Below are positions 1-8,995 of a stretch of DNA of 25,133 nt, in pieces. The stretch's first letter is position 1, and each line of letters begins with the position of its first letter. The stretch is from Nemertoderma westbladi (lineage: Eukaryota; Xenacoelomorpha; Nemertodermatida; Nemertodermatidae), in the NCBI GenBank assembly GCA_032718475.1, contig JAUCBJ010002492.1:1-25133 (forward strand), read 5' to 3'. A program made the position numbers and the translations under genes. The notes beneath the pieces are model-generated. The model searched no databases. It worked only from the letters and a program-made list of their open reading frames with translations, and was not told where the DNA came from.

Positions 1-19
1 CCCCCCCCCCCCCCCCCCC
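1..19. repeat. Poly-C tract at the left edge of unit 1
   Basis: Nineteen C are followed by more C-rich sequence. The matching tract in unit 2 (13713-13736) has 24 C, so the run length varies between copies. It marks the left edge of the repeated unit as far as the window shows. Confidence 0.9.
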
Positions 20-236
20 TCCCCCACACCTACTGTATCTTCTGATTACTTTGCTATATTTACACACTATATATACCTTATGTACCAGGACGTGCTGTGC
101 AATTGTACATGTTACAGAAGGTACTCCTGCACTCACAATCTATCCACAATAGTCTTGGTATATAGGCCAAATCAATCACCTGCATTTATTGTAATTTTAC
201 TTATTTTATTGATAACTATCTATTAAATATTTTATA
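20..236 (+). other. 5' flank of zinc-finger pseudogene 1
   Basis: AT-rich sequence lies directly upstream of the first ATG and is almost identical to 13737-13962. No clear TATA box with an initiator is seen, although TTAAATATTTTATA lies immediately before the ATG. It may hold the promoter or 5' UTR of the former gene. Confidence 0.3.
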
Positions 237-1498
237 ATGAATCAGCAAATTAATGTTCCGGTATTGAAAGATAAATCCTCTGGTGCCTCTATAATTATAA
301 AGAAAGAACCAACAGACTATATAATTATCAAGAAAGAACCAACAGACAGTGTCCCCTATTCTCGTGAAGTTAAACAAGATAACTGTGTTTACAGATCATC
401 TCTCATCGAAGATCACAACAATTTGTTCGGTGGAGTAAATGTAGATGTTGCCCCTGTAATAGGTGACGAAGATATTACTTATGAACCATCTGGTGATTCT
501 TTTGTTGTCGAAAAACGTGAAAACGACGGCCCAGATTGTTCGTATGATGGTAGGCCTATTGGAACTGAAGATACAGACATTCATTGTCATCAATCTGCTT
601 CTGGATTGCAGTTTATCAGTGTAAAATCTGAAGGTTGTTTTTTATTTACTGAGTCATTAGCAGAAACTCGAACTGTTAAAGAACAATTTGACGTTGCTGG
701 TACCTCTCGTGACAATGTTGATATTTGCAGAGCTACTGGACCGACAATCAGTTGGGCAACAACAGAATCCGGGGGTTCTTGTGAAACTGTTGGAGAGTTC
801 CAATTACCGTCAGATACCAGTTGTTGCTCCCATTGCAATCAATTATTTAATGATAAAGGAAATTTAGAGAGACATATAGAATCCGTTCATAAAGAAGTCA
901 AGAATAAGTATAAATGCGATTATTGTGAGAAACTGTTCAAAAGCAAATATTATATAAAGAGGCATGTTGACGCTACCCATAAAGATATCAGATATAATTG
1001 TAGTTATTGTAATAAAGGATTTAGCCAGCAAGGCAGTCTAAACACCCATGTCAACTACTTTCATAAAGATATCAAGTACAGCTGTTCCGATTGTGGAAAA
1101 TCATTTGCTACAAAAAGTGATCTAAAAAACATATCGACTCCATTCACAAATGTATCAAGTACAGCTGCTTTGATTGTGGGAAATCATTTGGTAGAAAAAC
1201 CAACCTAAAACAACATGTCGACTCTATTCATAAAGATATCAAGTACAGCTGCTTTGATTGTGGAAAATCATTTGCTACAAAAAGTGTTCTAAAAAAACAT
1301 ATCGACTCCATTCACAAATGTATCGAGTACAGCTGCTTTGATTGTGATAAATCGTTTGTTAGAAAAAGCGAACTAAAACAACATTTCGATTTTATCCATA
1401 AACATATCAAACATAAGTGCGGTTATTGTAGCAAAGAATTCAGTCGGAATAGCAATCTAAACACCCATATCAACTACTTTCATAAAGATATCAAGTAG
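237..1498 (+). pseudogene. C2H2 zinc-finger protein, frameshifted copy 1
   Basis: The sequence encodes a likely nuclear DNA-binding protein with a long N-terminal non-finger region (about residues 1-195). It begins MNQQINVPVLKDK and contains the peptide IIKKEPTD twice in tandem; this fits the SUMO-acceptor pattern psi-K-x-E. C2H2 fingers of the form C-x2-C-x12-H-x4-H follow: about three and a half in the first frame (C..C at about residue 197 onward). The run of A after position 1126 has six A where copy 2 has seven, so the frame shifts and the first-frame reading stops at 1208. Four more fingers continue in the shifted frame to a TAG at 1496-1498. Linkers are HKDIKYSC-like instead of TGEKP, and the finger repeat is 84 bp. 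The ATG at 237 is the first in frame and is shared by both copies. I call it a pseudogene because of the frameshift; a sequencing error in a homopolymer would restore it. No specific family is recognised. Confidence 0.8.
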
Positions 1499-1682
1499 AT
1501 CTGCGACTCCATCCACAAAGGTTTCAAATATAATTGCGGTTATTGTCATAAAGAATTCAATCGGCAAAGTCATCTATACGTAGACACTATAGCAGCAATA
1601 GCTTTCATAAAGGTATCAAATATAACAGCGGAGAATTTAGTTATCGAAATGACCTAAACACGAAAAAATCTGTTCATATATA
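1499..1682 (+). pseudogene. Decayed zinc-finger repeats after the stop
   Basis: After the TAG at 1496-1498 the finger pattern continues: a YNCGYCHKEFNRQSHL-like reading is recognisable near 1528-1580, then it decays. Both units share the stop and this tail, so the truncation of the finger array predates the duplication. Confidence 0.6.
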
Positions 1683-2047
1683 AATATTGTTTACGAATCT
1701 AAGAATTTCGTATTCTTATTATATATATATACAAAATGTAAATATTTTGTTCGTAATCGAAGGATATTGATCTCTAGATTGGGGATAACAAATACATTGG
1801 GGATGTTTTAAACACATCGAAACAGCGCCTTTTTCGAATCGAAACACTCCCTTTATTTTTTATTTATATTTTTTTAACCCACTAACATACATTTCCACAA
1901 TTAGTGCGGCAGATTAATCTGGTTTTGAGGCAGAATTGTTCAAATTGTGATAGAAGCATGAAATTTGGTACGAACGTTCCTTTGGGGTCAATGTGCAAGA
2001 AAAAAGCGCTAGTCGCTTGGAATTCAGACATGCGGCAACAAGTACAC

Positions 2048-2062
2048 GTTTCCATGGCGACC
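2048..2062. promoter_or_regulatory. X-box-like motif 1
   Basis: GTTTCCATGGCGACC resembles the RFX-family X-box (imperfect palindrome GTNRCC-N-RGYAAC). It is the first of four related sites in this segment. Function is inference. Confidence 0.3.
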
Positions 2063-2175
2063 AGTACTTAATAAGAGACGTATAACCCTTAACTGTGGTG
2101 GAGGTTTCAAGAAAATAATTTATATATGTGCTCTTCATTTGGATAAATTATATAATTTTCATATAAAATTCGTTT

Positions 2176-2190
2176 GTTTCCATAGCAACC
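2176..2190. promoter_or_regulatory. X-box-like motif 2
   Basis: GTTTCCATAGCAACC is the best X-box match of the four sites: the half-sites GTTTCC and AGCAAC surround a central AT. Function is inference. Confidence 0.35.
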
Positions 2191-2338
2191 GATAAATAAA
2201 AATTTGTAATTTTTAAGCCATCGTGATATATTGATTAAATATAACTAGATTTTCTATTGTGGGTTCTTGTTTATAATTACAGTTCTAAACAATCCAGATA
2301 GGTTTTATGTTTACTTAAATGTGTATTATAATGTACCT

Positions 2339-2353
2339 GTATCCATAGCTACC
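2339..2353. promoter_or_regulatory. X-box-like motif 3
   Basis: GTATCCATAGCTACC is the weakest of the four related sites. Confidence 0.2.
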
Positions 2354-2772
2354 AGTAGTTATGGGTGGCGTGATAAGTCTAAAGGACAGGTCCTTGGTTG
2401 GATTAGAGCATGATTGTCAGTAGCTGTGGTGCGGGCGACGGGTCTTTGTGTCTGGGAGGGAGGCGGCCATGGCGGTCTCTATAGGACTGTAAGATGGGGC
2501 GGGAATGTGTAGCCAGTGGTATTAATCCTAAGAAACCGTTGTAGAAATTGTTTCTTTCAGTTGGGTTTTATTGCCGTGATTTATATTTGTTAAATTTACA
2601 TTTTGTTAGAAATTAGTCGTTCCTGGTATGGCTAACTATTTAAATTAGATTGATCAATTATAATTTATTGTGTTTTACTTTGTGTATCATTGTTTGTTGT
2701 ATCGGTTTCTACTAGGCTCTACTTCCTTCTTTGTAATGAAATATTAATCTCTACTAAAGTTGGAAAAAAAAC

Positions 2773-2787
2773 GTATCCATAGCAACC
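2773..2787. promoter_or_regulatory. X-box-like motif 4
   Basis: GTATCCATAGCAACC differs by one base from motif 2. The four sites are in the same orientation across about 740 bp. Confidence 0.3.
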
Positions 2788-2895
2788 ACATCCAATACAT
2801 TATTGTTTACATTGAAATAACTTTATTCTCTCTATTTTATATCATAACAATATAAAAAAAACAAATATTCTTGAGCTTTGTGTCACAATTTTCAG

Positions 2896-3063
2896 CCTAT
2901 TCATACGTCGTATGCTCATACACCCTTATCCACAGTTCTAGGAGTCTACTTCGAAATGCACGATTATAGTACAGCTCTCACATCATCTAAATTGTTTTGG
3001 TATGAAAACTCGCTGGCTACATTAGTGGCGGCCTCAACCATAATAATAAAAACTGTCATGTAA
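2896..3063 (+). other. Possible exon with a conserved frame, copy 1
   Basis: A TTTTCAG acceptor-like site ends at 2895. An open frame then runs to a TAA at 3061-3063 and reads PIHTSYAHTPLSTVLGVYF and onward, about 55 residues, ending in a hydrophobic tail (TLVAASTIIIKTVM). The frame is preserved in copy 2 (15991-16161). The only length difference is three bases (YAH against YEAH), which keeps the frame. No family is recognised. It could be a remnant exon of a mobile element or of a host gene, or chance. The sequence upstream of the acceptor is not homologous between units. Confidence 0.25.
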
Positions 3064-3520
3064 CCCTAAGTCATAATCTAAAAAAATTTATTAACGTTAA
3101 ATTACATTAACAGACAGACAGACACACGTTGCGCTGGAATCTTTATATATCTGTATTATAGCTGTATATACTGTAATTCTAAATTCGCTTAATTGTTTTC
3201 GTTCACGGTCATATTGACATTGTATCAATTATTTCGGTATTGTGTTGGGAGTAGATTTTGCTTAAATTACATCGTGCAAACCTTTTCTACTTCGTTGAAC
3301 TTTCGACCCGCACTCTAAACATATTTAATAAAATTTGTATAAATTCAACAAAAATATTTTCACGTTGTCGTATTTTCATTATTTGTTTACTTTTTGCCGG
3401 GAAAAGAGTAAAAGAAATGCAATCCTAGGTTACTTTTCCCTATGGAAAAATGATGTTCTCTTTTTCCCCCGATTTTGAGGCATTCGAGCAAAAATAACAA
3501 TTTAATTTATTTTGTAACAG
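3064..3520. other. Non-coding stretch upstream of Helitron fragment
   Basis: AT-rich sequence nearly identical to 16162-16625, including a short GACAGACAGACA repeat near 3112-3124. It ends with TTTGTAACAG, an acceptor-like site directly before the Helitron Rep coding fragment, so it may be a former intron. Confidence 0.4.
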
Positions 3521-3680
3521 GACGCAATAGCTATCCTCCGTGAATTCAAAAAGCCTGATGCATCCCTTCATCACTATAACATTAAATCCAAAATGGCCTG
3601 AGATAACCGAGTCATTACTCCCGGGTCAACGCGCAGAGGGCCGGCCAGATATCGTGTCCCGTGTATTCCGGCTTCGCTGT
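3521..3680 (+). pseudogene. Helitron Rep-domain fragment, copy 1
   Basis: Helitrons are rolling-circle transposons whose Rep-helicase protein starts replication. In two frames the sequence reads DAIAILREFKKPDA and then NPKWPEITESLLPGQRAE followed by RPDIVSRVFRLR. This is the conserved metazoan Helitron Rep block (consensus roughly DAMA..R.FG.PD.F.TFT.NP.WPEI, LLPGQ, RPD.VARVF). The two halves are offset by one base near 3556-3562, so the copy is broken. The HUH metal-binding histidines and the helicase domain are not found nearby. The CAG at 3518-3520 looks like the acceptor of an intron, which metazoan Helitrons often have. Residue S replaces the usual A in the RVF block. Identification is confident; the fragment is dead. 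Confidence 0.8.
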
Positions 3681-3944
3681 AGGCCTAAGATTAAAACTAA
3701 AATCTTTGTTCGCTCTACTCTACGTACTCCTTAATATATTTCCTGTTTATAATCGTCATTTGGACTACTGATCCCCTTATAAATAGATTATTTGTAGTGA
3801 TATGTTTTAGTACTTAGCAGGTGAACTAACTGTTCAAGAGTATAGAAATTAATAGAATAGAAATTACATGAACTCTCAAACTAAAAACTAACTGATATAA
3901 TTATATAATATATAACTATAATGTTTTTGGTGGGTTCTGGGGTT

Positions 3945-4018
3945 AGTTTTCCACGAAGTTTGTTCCTTTTATGCGACGAAAAGTTTTCCACGAAGTTTGT
4001 TCCTTTTATGCGACGAAA
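3945..4018. repeat. 37-bp tandem duplication, unit 1 only
   Basis: The 37-bp block beginning AGTTTTCCACGAAGTTTG occurs twice back to back (3945-3981 and 3982-4018). Unit 2 has a single copy near 17049-17085. It is a small tandem expansion private to unit 1. Confidence 0.9.
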
Positions 4019-5144
4019 ATGGTTTGAAAATTGCAACTAGGTCCACCCGACTTTACAGCACTGGTTTGTGTTTCCCAGTTTTAGTTTTCTAATTCCTTGG
4101 CTGCGCCGATTAGCCGCAGATCTCCCCGAAAAAGCCGAGATATTCCAGTCTGGCCTTTAAGCCAATACTGCAATATACCAGTATACAGTACAATACAGAT
4201 ACGCATACACAAATATAATAAAAACTATAACCACTGTCCACAAGCAAATACAGTAGCTACAATACTAGTGCAGCCTGAAGGACTGAGGTGGGCCTGAGGA
4301 TAAGGAGTTAAGTTGGTGCTCGAAAAAAAGAAAATAATATTAATAAAGTTAGAGTAGATAAAGTTACATGTTAATACACATTTAAATTTAAAATGTTTGT
4401 AATATTTCCACCTGCTGCGTGTACATCACCTGATCACTGGCAGACTGGGCTGAAATATTTAAAAATTTAATAAGAACGAGGAAATAATGAATGAATATGG
4501 AAGTTATTTATTTTTGTTGAGATTAATTAATTTGCTAGTGGGAAATGTAGGCTATAATATATTGAATAAGTGTTTTTTTTAAGATGTGATTGGAACAGCG
4601 ATTTAGATTTTTTGCATCTATCAGTTAGTCGGGCAGCGAGTTCCAGACATGAGGCTTATTTATTATGTCTGTACACTGTAGGGCTACCACTGGGTGACTG
4701 GCGCTCCAGTCGTTTACTGCTGTCACAGTCTGACAGTGTCATGCTGTACCGGTCCCGGTTGCCCGGTACGGTACCCATCTAATCTACTACAGTACTACAG
4801 TCAGACCTCAGAAAGTTAGCGAGTTAGGCTGTTAGGTACTGTAGGTAATTGTTAGCTGCCAGGCGTCAGGCTCTCTGCACTCTGTCCGTGATAAATTACC
4901 ATAGGCCTAATTACTTAAATTTTAAATTGAAAATTCGTAAACCACTAAATTATGAAATTCATTCTGGCTATAGTGTAAATTGGACATATTGCAGTATTGT
5001 GTGTGAGTGTGACCAGACCACTGTTCCTGACTGAAATTAATTAGGCCTATGACTACTGGACTATTAGCGATTGGCGAACGATAACCATTCTATTAGGCCT
5101 ACATAATTTTTTTGTAGGCCTAATAAATAATAAAATTTTTGAAA

Positions 5145-5220
5145 ACTCCGGCTCCGTCTAAATTGTCCATACTCAGATACTCCGGCTCCGGCTAAATTGT
5201 TCATACTCCGGCTCCGGCCA
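5145..5220. repeat. CTCCGGCTCCGG short repeat, copy 1
   Basis: Three imperfect copies of a block with the pattern ACTCCGGCTCCG, then TCTAAATTGTCCAT or GCTAAATTGTTCAT. They lie just before AACTCCGATCGAGCCCTA. The CCGGAGCCGG vocabulary resembles the ends of the hAT-like element at 20434-21135, so this may be an old hAT terminal fragment. Confidence 0.5.
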
Positions 5221-5479
5221 AATCCAGAAATCCCAACTCCGATCGAGCCCTACTGTATAACATACTTACTGTGGTACCGGTTACTCTTACTTTACTAGAT
5301 ATACTGATATACTAGACTCCGTCTTTATCATTTATAGTACTGGTCAGCTGGTAGTAAGTAGGTAGAAGTACAGGTACAGAAGTAGGCATATGGTATTGCT
5401 GTTGCTGTACAGCTGTGATGTAGGTGGGATGTAGGCCTAGTTAGTATAAGTATATATTTCGTAACGCCCAGAATGGTCG

Positions 5480-5480
<1 letters not shown>

Positions 5481-5509
<29 letters not shown>
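5481..5509. repeat. Poly-G tract (29 G)
   Basis: An uninterrupted run of 29 G. The counterpart in unit 2 (21178-21196) is shorter and interrupted by A. Such runs are slippage-prone, can form G-quadruplexes and are error-prone in sequencing. Confidence 0.95.
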
Positions 5510-5510
<1 letters not shown>

Positions 5511-5706
5511 TCCCTTACAGACTTACTTATTAGTACAAGGCCTCGTAAGCCGTACCGGTTTAGACCTAGTTCAGTAGTTACCTCCCAGTTAGTCAGGTTC
5601 AGGTTTAGTCTGTTAGTCTTAGTTAGTACTTTTAGTGTAATACAGCAGGAAATTAGATATACCGGCAGGTCCGGATCCGGAACCCTGATGCTACAGACAG
5701 CTGTAA

Positions 5707-5733
5707 GGGGGTGGGGGCGGGGGGGGGGGGGGG
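5707..5733. repeat. G-rich tract
   Basis: A run of mostly G interrupted by T and C, equivalent to about 21393-21415 in unit 2, where its length differs. Confidence 0.9.
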
Positions 5734-5798
5734 AGTATATACCCCCAGTACGTAGCGCGTAGCAGCACACTTCAGCACTCAGTCGGTGAGAAGTCAAA

Positions 5799-5868
5799 AA
5801 TTGGACTTCAAGTCCAATTTTAGACTTCAAGTCCAATTTTGGACTCCAAAGTCCAATATTGGACTTTA
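5799..5868. repeat. Subterminal palindrome cluster, left end of A
   Basis: Repeated half-palindromes of the form AAGTCCAATTTTGGACTT lie immediately inside the left TIR. They match the cluster at 8893-8975 inside the right TIR, so they are probable protein-binding or fold-back sites of the element. Confidence 0.7.
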
Positions 5869-6399
5869 GTACAACTCCAAGTGTACCCATGCTGCCATAC
5901 TGTATATCGGTATTTAAATCAAAACTGCATCCCGTATCAGTACATATATATTACATAATTACAATGCAACATTATTTTAATGATCAAATTAATTATTATA
6001 TGTATTATACAATGTTATAAACAGGGATCGCACACGTACAGTCAGACATCAGTAGTTACTTTTTGCGGTAGTGGTATAGCTTTGCGGTAGCCTTACTGCC
6101 TTAGCGGTGTATACCGCGGTAGCGTAGTTGAGTTATAGCTGTATAATTCATTCATACCCATACTGACTGCCATACCTGTGGTATTTTCGTATGGCAAAAA
6201 TAAGACTACTGTAAACTGTAACCTATTATGTTATTGAGTTAATGTTTATTGACTAATTGTTTTGATTAGGTTCACTGTGTCAAGTCTCAAGTACAATGCA
6301 CACATCTCTGCATCTCCAACCAGACACTATATAACATTGGAGTTGGAGGTGTCTCATTCAGTCATTGGTTCCCCCAAGCTCAGAAGCTTGACACTAGAA

Positions 6400-6583
6400 C
6401 AAAGCCGCCTCCGCTTTGCAGGACATCGCTTTAAGCCGTGAGAACCAGCCAGTGCACCTCATGGAGTGAATAAGCATGGTGGACAGCCCATGACTTTCTT
6501 GAGACGCATCTTTCTTACTGTCTTAAAGGACACTGGCCTTGAAGATGCGGATGATCTAGCAAATGTCATGGGTAATAAGGCTG
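6400..6583 (+). pseudogene. LINE C-terminal fragment captured in element A
   Basis: One frame reads SRLRFAGHRFK, a stop, then a region including KHGGQPMTFLRR and DTGLEDADDLANVMGNKAG. This matches the C-terminal tail typical of RTE-like or CFDP2-like reverse-transcriptase proteins (pattern RLRFAGH, KHG.., DTGL..DDL...M.DR). An in-frame stop and an apparent indel near 6440-6465 break it, and it ends abruptly at the inverted-repeat arm starting at 6584. It is a dead fragment, probably carried along by the transposon. Confidence 0.6.
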
Positions 6584-6731
6584 GGGTCCTACTAAATACT
6601 ACAAAAAGCACAAAACAAGCACAAAAAAGCACAAAAAAGTCAAGAAAAGCACAAAAAAGCACAAAAAAAGCACAAAAAAGCACAAAAAAAGTAAAAAAAA
6701 GCACAAAAAAGTAAAAAAAAAGCACAAAAAA
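6584..6731 (+). repeat. Inverted-repeat arm 1 of A: GCACAAAAAA array
   Basis: It begins GGGTCCTACTAAATACTAC and continues as about a dozen copies of GCACAAAAAA with variants such as GTCAAGAAAA. The reverse complement is at 7674-7820 and matches almost base for base, including the irregular units, so the arms are a true inverted duplication and not chance low complexity. Confidence 0.92.
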
Positions 6732-7673
6732 ACATTCTCACTTCAAGAGACATGGGGGGGGGGGGGGGGTGGAGGCGAAAATATGAGAGATATTGTTACA
6801 GACACCCTGACACCCCCCACATACGAAGGTAACCCATACGCCTATGATTGATTAATTTGCAACGTTCTGACCTACAGTATGTAAAGGCCACAATACTGCA
6901 AAGTGTATTTGTAATTAAATTCACTATAAAAAAAACATAATCAAACACATAGGCCTACAGTATAGATTAATAGTTTAATAAAACTACAGTATATTACGAT
7001 CGTGGGAAAGAACACCAAGGATCTAAGGCACTCATGGGGGTCGTCAATTAAGGTAAAATAAAATAGAATATTGACATATAAGATAAGTTCCGACAAGACA
7101 AGGCAGTTCCGACCTAAGCGAGATTATTGCAAGTATGACTATGACTAATATCATCATACTTGTCCTCAGACGTTATCGATCGCCCACTCGAGAGGTTCGG
7201 GCAGACCGTGATGTGATAATTGTACAGTATGTCGATTTATCGGTGAACAAAGGCATTCCAATAACAGAATAATCGCGATTTCGGTCAACACTGACATATC
7301 CAGTTTACAAGCGCCTATGCTGCGTCGCTACATCTCCCACATCGCTACATCGTTACAAGTAATTAATCAGAACGCTGATAAGTTGACATAATGTGACAAT
7401 AAAAAAGTATATTACAGTATTATAAGTTCTATCCTGATATTTGAATTGAACCATCTTTACATACTGACATTAGCCTGATATTGCACTAGGGTGCTCGTGG
7501 TAGGGCTGTACCTGTAAGTGCTCGTGCTGGTACTCACTCACTGGCAGCTATATGACATGAAAGCATACTGGACATGTGATTATCCTTCCGGTAGCCTAGA
7601 CACTACTGCACTACATGATATTGCTTCTTCTATCATCTGTTCTATTACAAGCTCAATAAACAGCTATCAGTTT
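6732..7673. other. Spacer between inverted arms of element A
   Basis: About 940 bp with no recognisable gene. It includes a run of G at 6753-6769. If the flanking arms pair, this is the loop of a large hairpin. Confidence 0.5.
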
Positions 7674-7820
7674 GCTTTTTTGTGCTTTTTTTTACTTTTT
7701 GTGCTTTTTTTACCTTTTTTGTGCTTTTTTGTGCTTTTTTTGTGCTTTTTTGTGCTTTTCTTGACTTTTTTGTGCTTTTTTGTGCTTGTTTTGTGCTTTT
7801 TGTAGTATTTAGTAGGACCC
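7674..7820 (-). repeat. Inverted-repeat arm 2 of A: GCACAAAAAA array
   Basis: Reverse complement of 6584-6731, ending in GTAGTATTTAGTAGGACCC. Small differences lie at the inner end, where run lengths differ. Confidence 0.92.
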
Positions 7821-8690
7821 ATAAGGCTGTAAGAGTGTAAGGGAGTTGTGGAGGCGCACTTTTATCAACAAGCCAGCACAGCATTCTTAATACATAATAG
7901 GGCCTATATATATAATATATAATATATATATATATAATAATATATATATAATATATAATGCAGCTGCAATGAATCATGCCGATTGTAGTAGTAGTATGTG
8001 GTGAGGTTATAGGGCTCCTTCAATTGGTAAAGTCAAAAGTGGCCGTTTATTGTTTTAGTTAGAAAAGCATGCCTCTGTAACCTGTTCCTTTCCCTCAATT
8101 GGTTTATGATTATGACGTGTGTTACTTGTTACTTCTGTACTTATTATGTGGAGACCCCAACACGTTAATCAGTTACTAATCCCATTTCATTATCCTGTTA
8201 TCCAGCCGTTTTATAATACCCTTCCTGTTGTATGGAAAAATTAGAAGAGATGGTGGTAGCATCAACTTGTAGTTTTTCTTTCTGATAAGGCTCCCATAGC
8301 CTTAGACGAAATCGTAGCTTGTACTGTAGTTAGCCTTAGCAGCAGCTGCAATTGGCTAACCTGGCATTGCTACCAGTATCCACCAAATATAATTTGTAAT
8401 TAAATATTTGTTGGAGCATAATCTAATCTAGTCCTAAAGACACTATAAAGTCCTGGGTACATAAGGCTGTAAGGTTAGACATAACATGAATGTCAATTGT
8501 AAACTAAACAATATGCTAAAAGTAAAGTACAAAGTACCTAGAATGCTAGAAAGTACCATTATATTCTAAGTACAGTACAGTCAGTACACTGAAGGTGAAG
8601 ATACATACAGAGCTGCAAAGGTAACTTTCCATAACTTAACAGCTGTCTGGCTGTCTCTCATCTGTCATGCTTCATGTACCTTTAAGTTCG
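7821..8690. other. Right interior of element A
   Basis: No gene is recognised. It contains AT dinucleotide-like sequence at about 7905-7962. The words ATAAGGCTGTAAG recur at 7821 and 8461. Confidence 0.5.
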
Positions 8691-8699
8691 ATTCTCAAT

Positions 8700-8990
8700 G
8701 TCACGTCCAAATTGGACTTAAAGTCCAATATTGGACTTTTGTAAAAATTCAAAGCCTTATAAAAAAAGTTCCCCCTGGTGAATTTCAGGTCCCCCTGTTC
8801 AAAACTCTTATTTTTTGATATATTTTCGATTAAAGAAAAAAAATCCCGCCCGATCCAATTACCCAAGGCCCTGGAACAATTGGCTGATTTGAAGTCCAAT
8901 ATTGGACTCACAGAAGTCCAATTTTGGACTTGAACTGGAGTCGAAGTCCAATTTTGGGCTCAAGTCCAATTTTTGACTTCTCACCGACTG
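8700..8990. repeat. Subterminal palindromes and right TIR of A
   Basis: GTCCAAATTGGACTT and AAGTCCAATATTGGACTT at 8706-8740 and further copies at 8893-8975 precede the right TIR (8962-8990). Confidence 0.75.
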
Positions 8991-8995
8991 GCACT

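Larger units (their letters stand above)
1779..2888. other. Unit-1-specific segment, unknown origin
   Basis: Between TCTCTAGA on the left and TTTTCAGCC on the right, unit 1 has about 1.1 kb that shares nothing obvious with the 329 bp at the same place in unit 2. It is AT-rich except for a G-rich patch near 2420-2520 (GGAGGGAGGCGGCCATGGCGG). No TIR, target-site duplication or coding region is visible. It carries four X-box-like motifs, listed separately. Confidence 0.7.
3681..5774. other. Long non-coding stretch shared by both units
   Basis: No gene is recognised. The sequence matches unit 2 at 16785-17897, 19807-20425 and 21144-21460, where two insertions interrupt it. It holds a 37-bp tandem duplication, a CTCCGGCTCCGG repeat and two poly-G tracts, listed separately, and several TAGGCCTA words (near 4898, 5043, 5094, 5115). 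Confidence 0.6.
5780..8990. mobile_element. Element A: non-autonomous TIR transposon, 3.2 kb
   Basis: The element is bounded by perfect 29-bp TIRs starting CAGTCGGTGAGAAGTCAA at both ends, and flanked by the 5-bp duplication GCACT (5775-5779 and 8991-8995). Unit 2 has the empty site with one GCACT (near 21469). Subterminal palindromes of the AAGTCCAATATTGGACTT type sit inside both ends. The interior has a long inverted repeat, a LINE C-terminal fragment and AT dinucleotide sequence, but no transposase that I can recognise. The TIR resembles that of element B. A 5-bp duplication fits Transib or the hAT5 group; neither can be assigned from the TIR alone. Confidence 0.88.

Noticed and set aside
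4570-4782. 70-residue frame, present in both units (also 17630-17842)
   Set aside because: No domain, no methionine context of note, and the differences between units do not suggest constraint.
5441-5890. 149-residue minus-strand reading frame with polyproline (and its relative at 21137-21460)
   Set aside because: It is produced by the poly-G tracts read on the minus strand. The length of the runs differs between units, so the frame is not conserved.
6466-6714. Lysine-rich reading frame STKKAQKSTKK (and the minus-strand one at 7645-7977)
   Set aside because: It is the translation of the GCACAAAAAA inverted arrays. Only the part before 6584 resembles a real protein, and that is a broken LINE tail.
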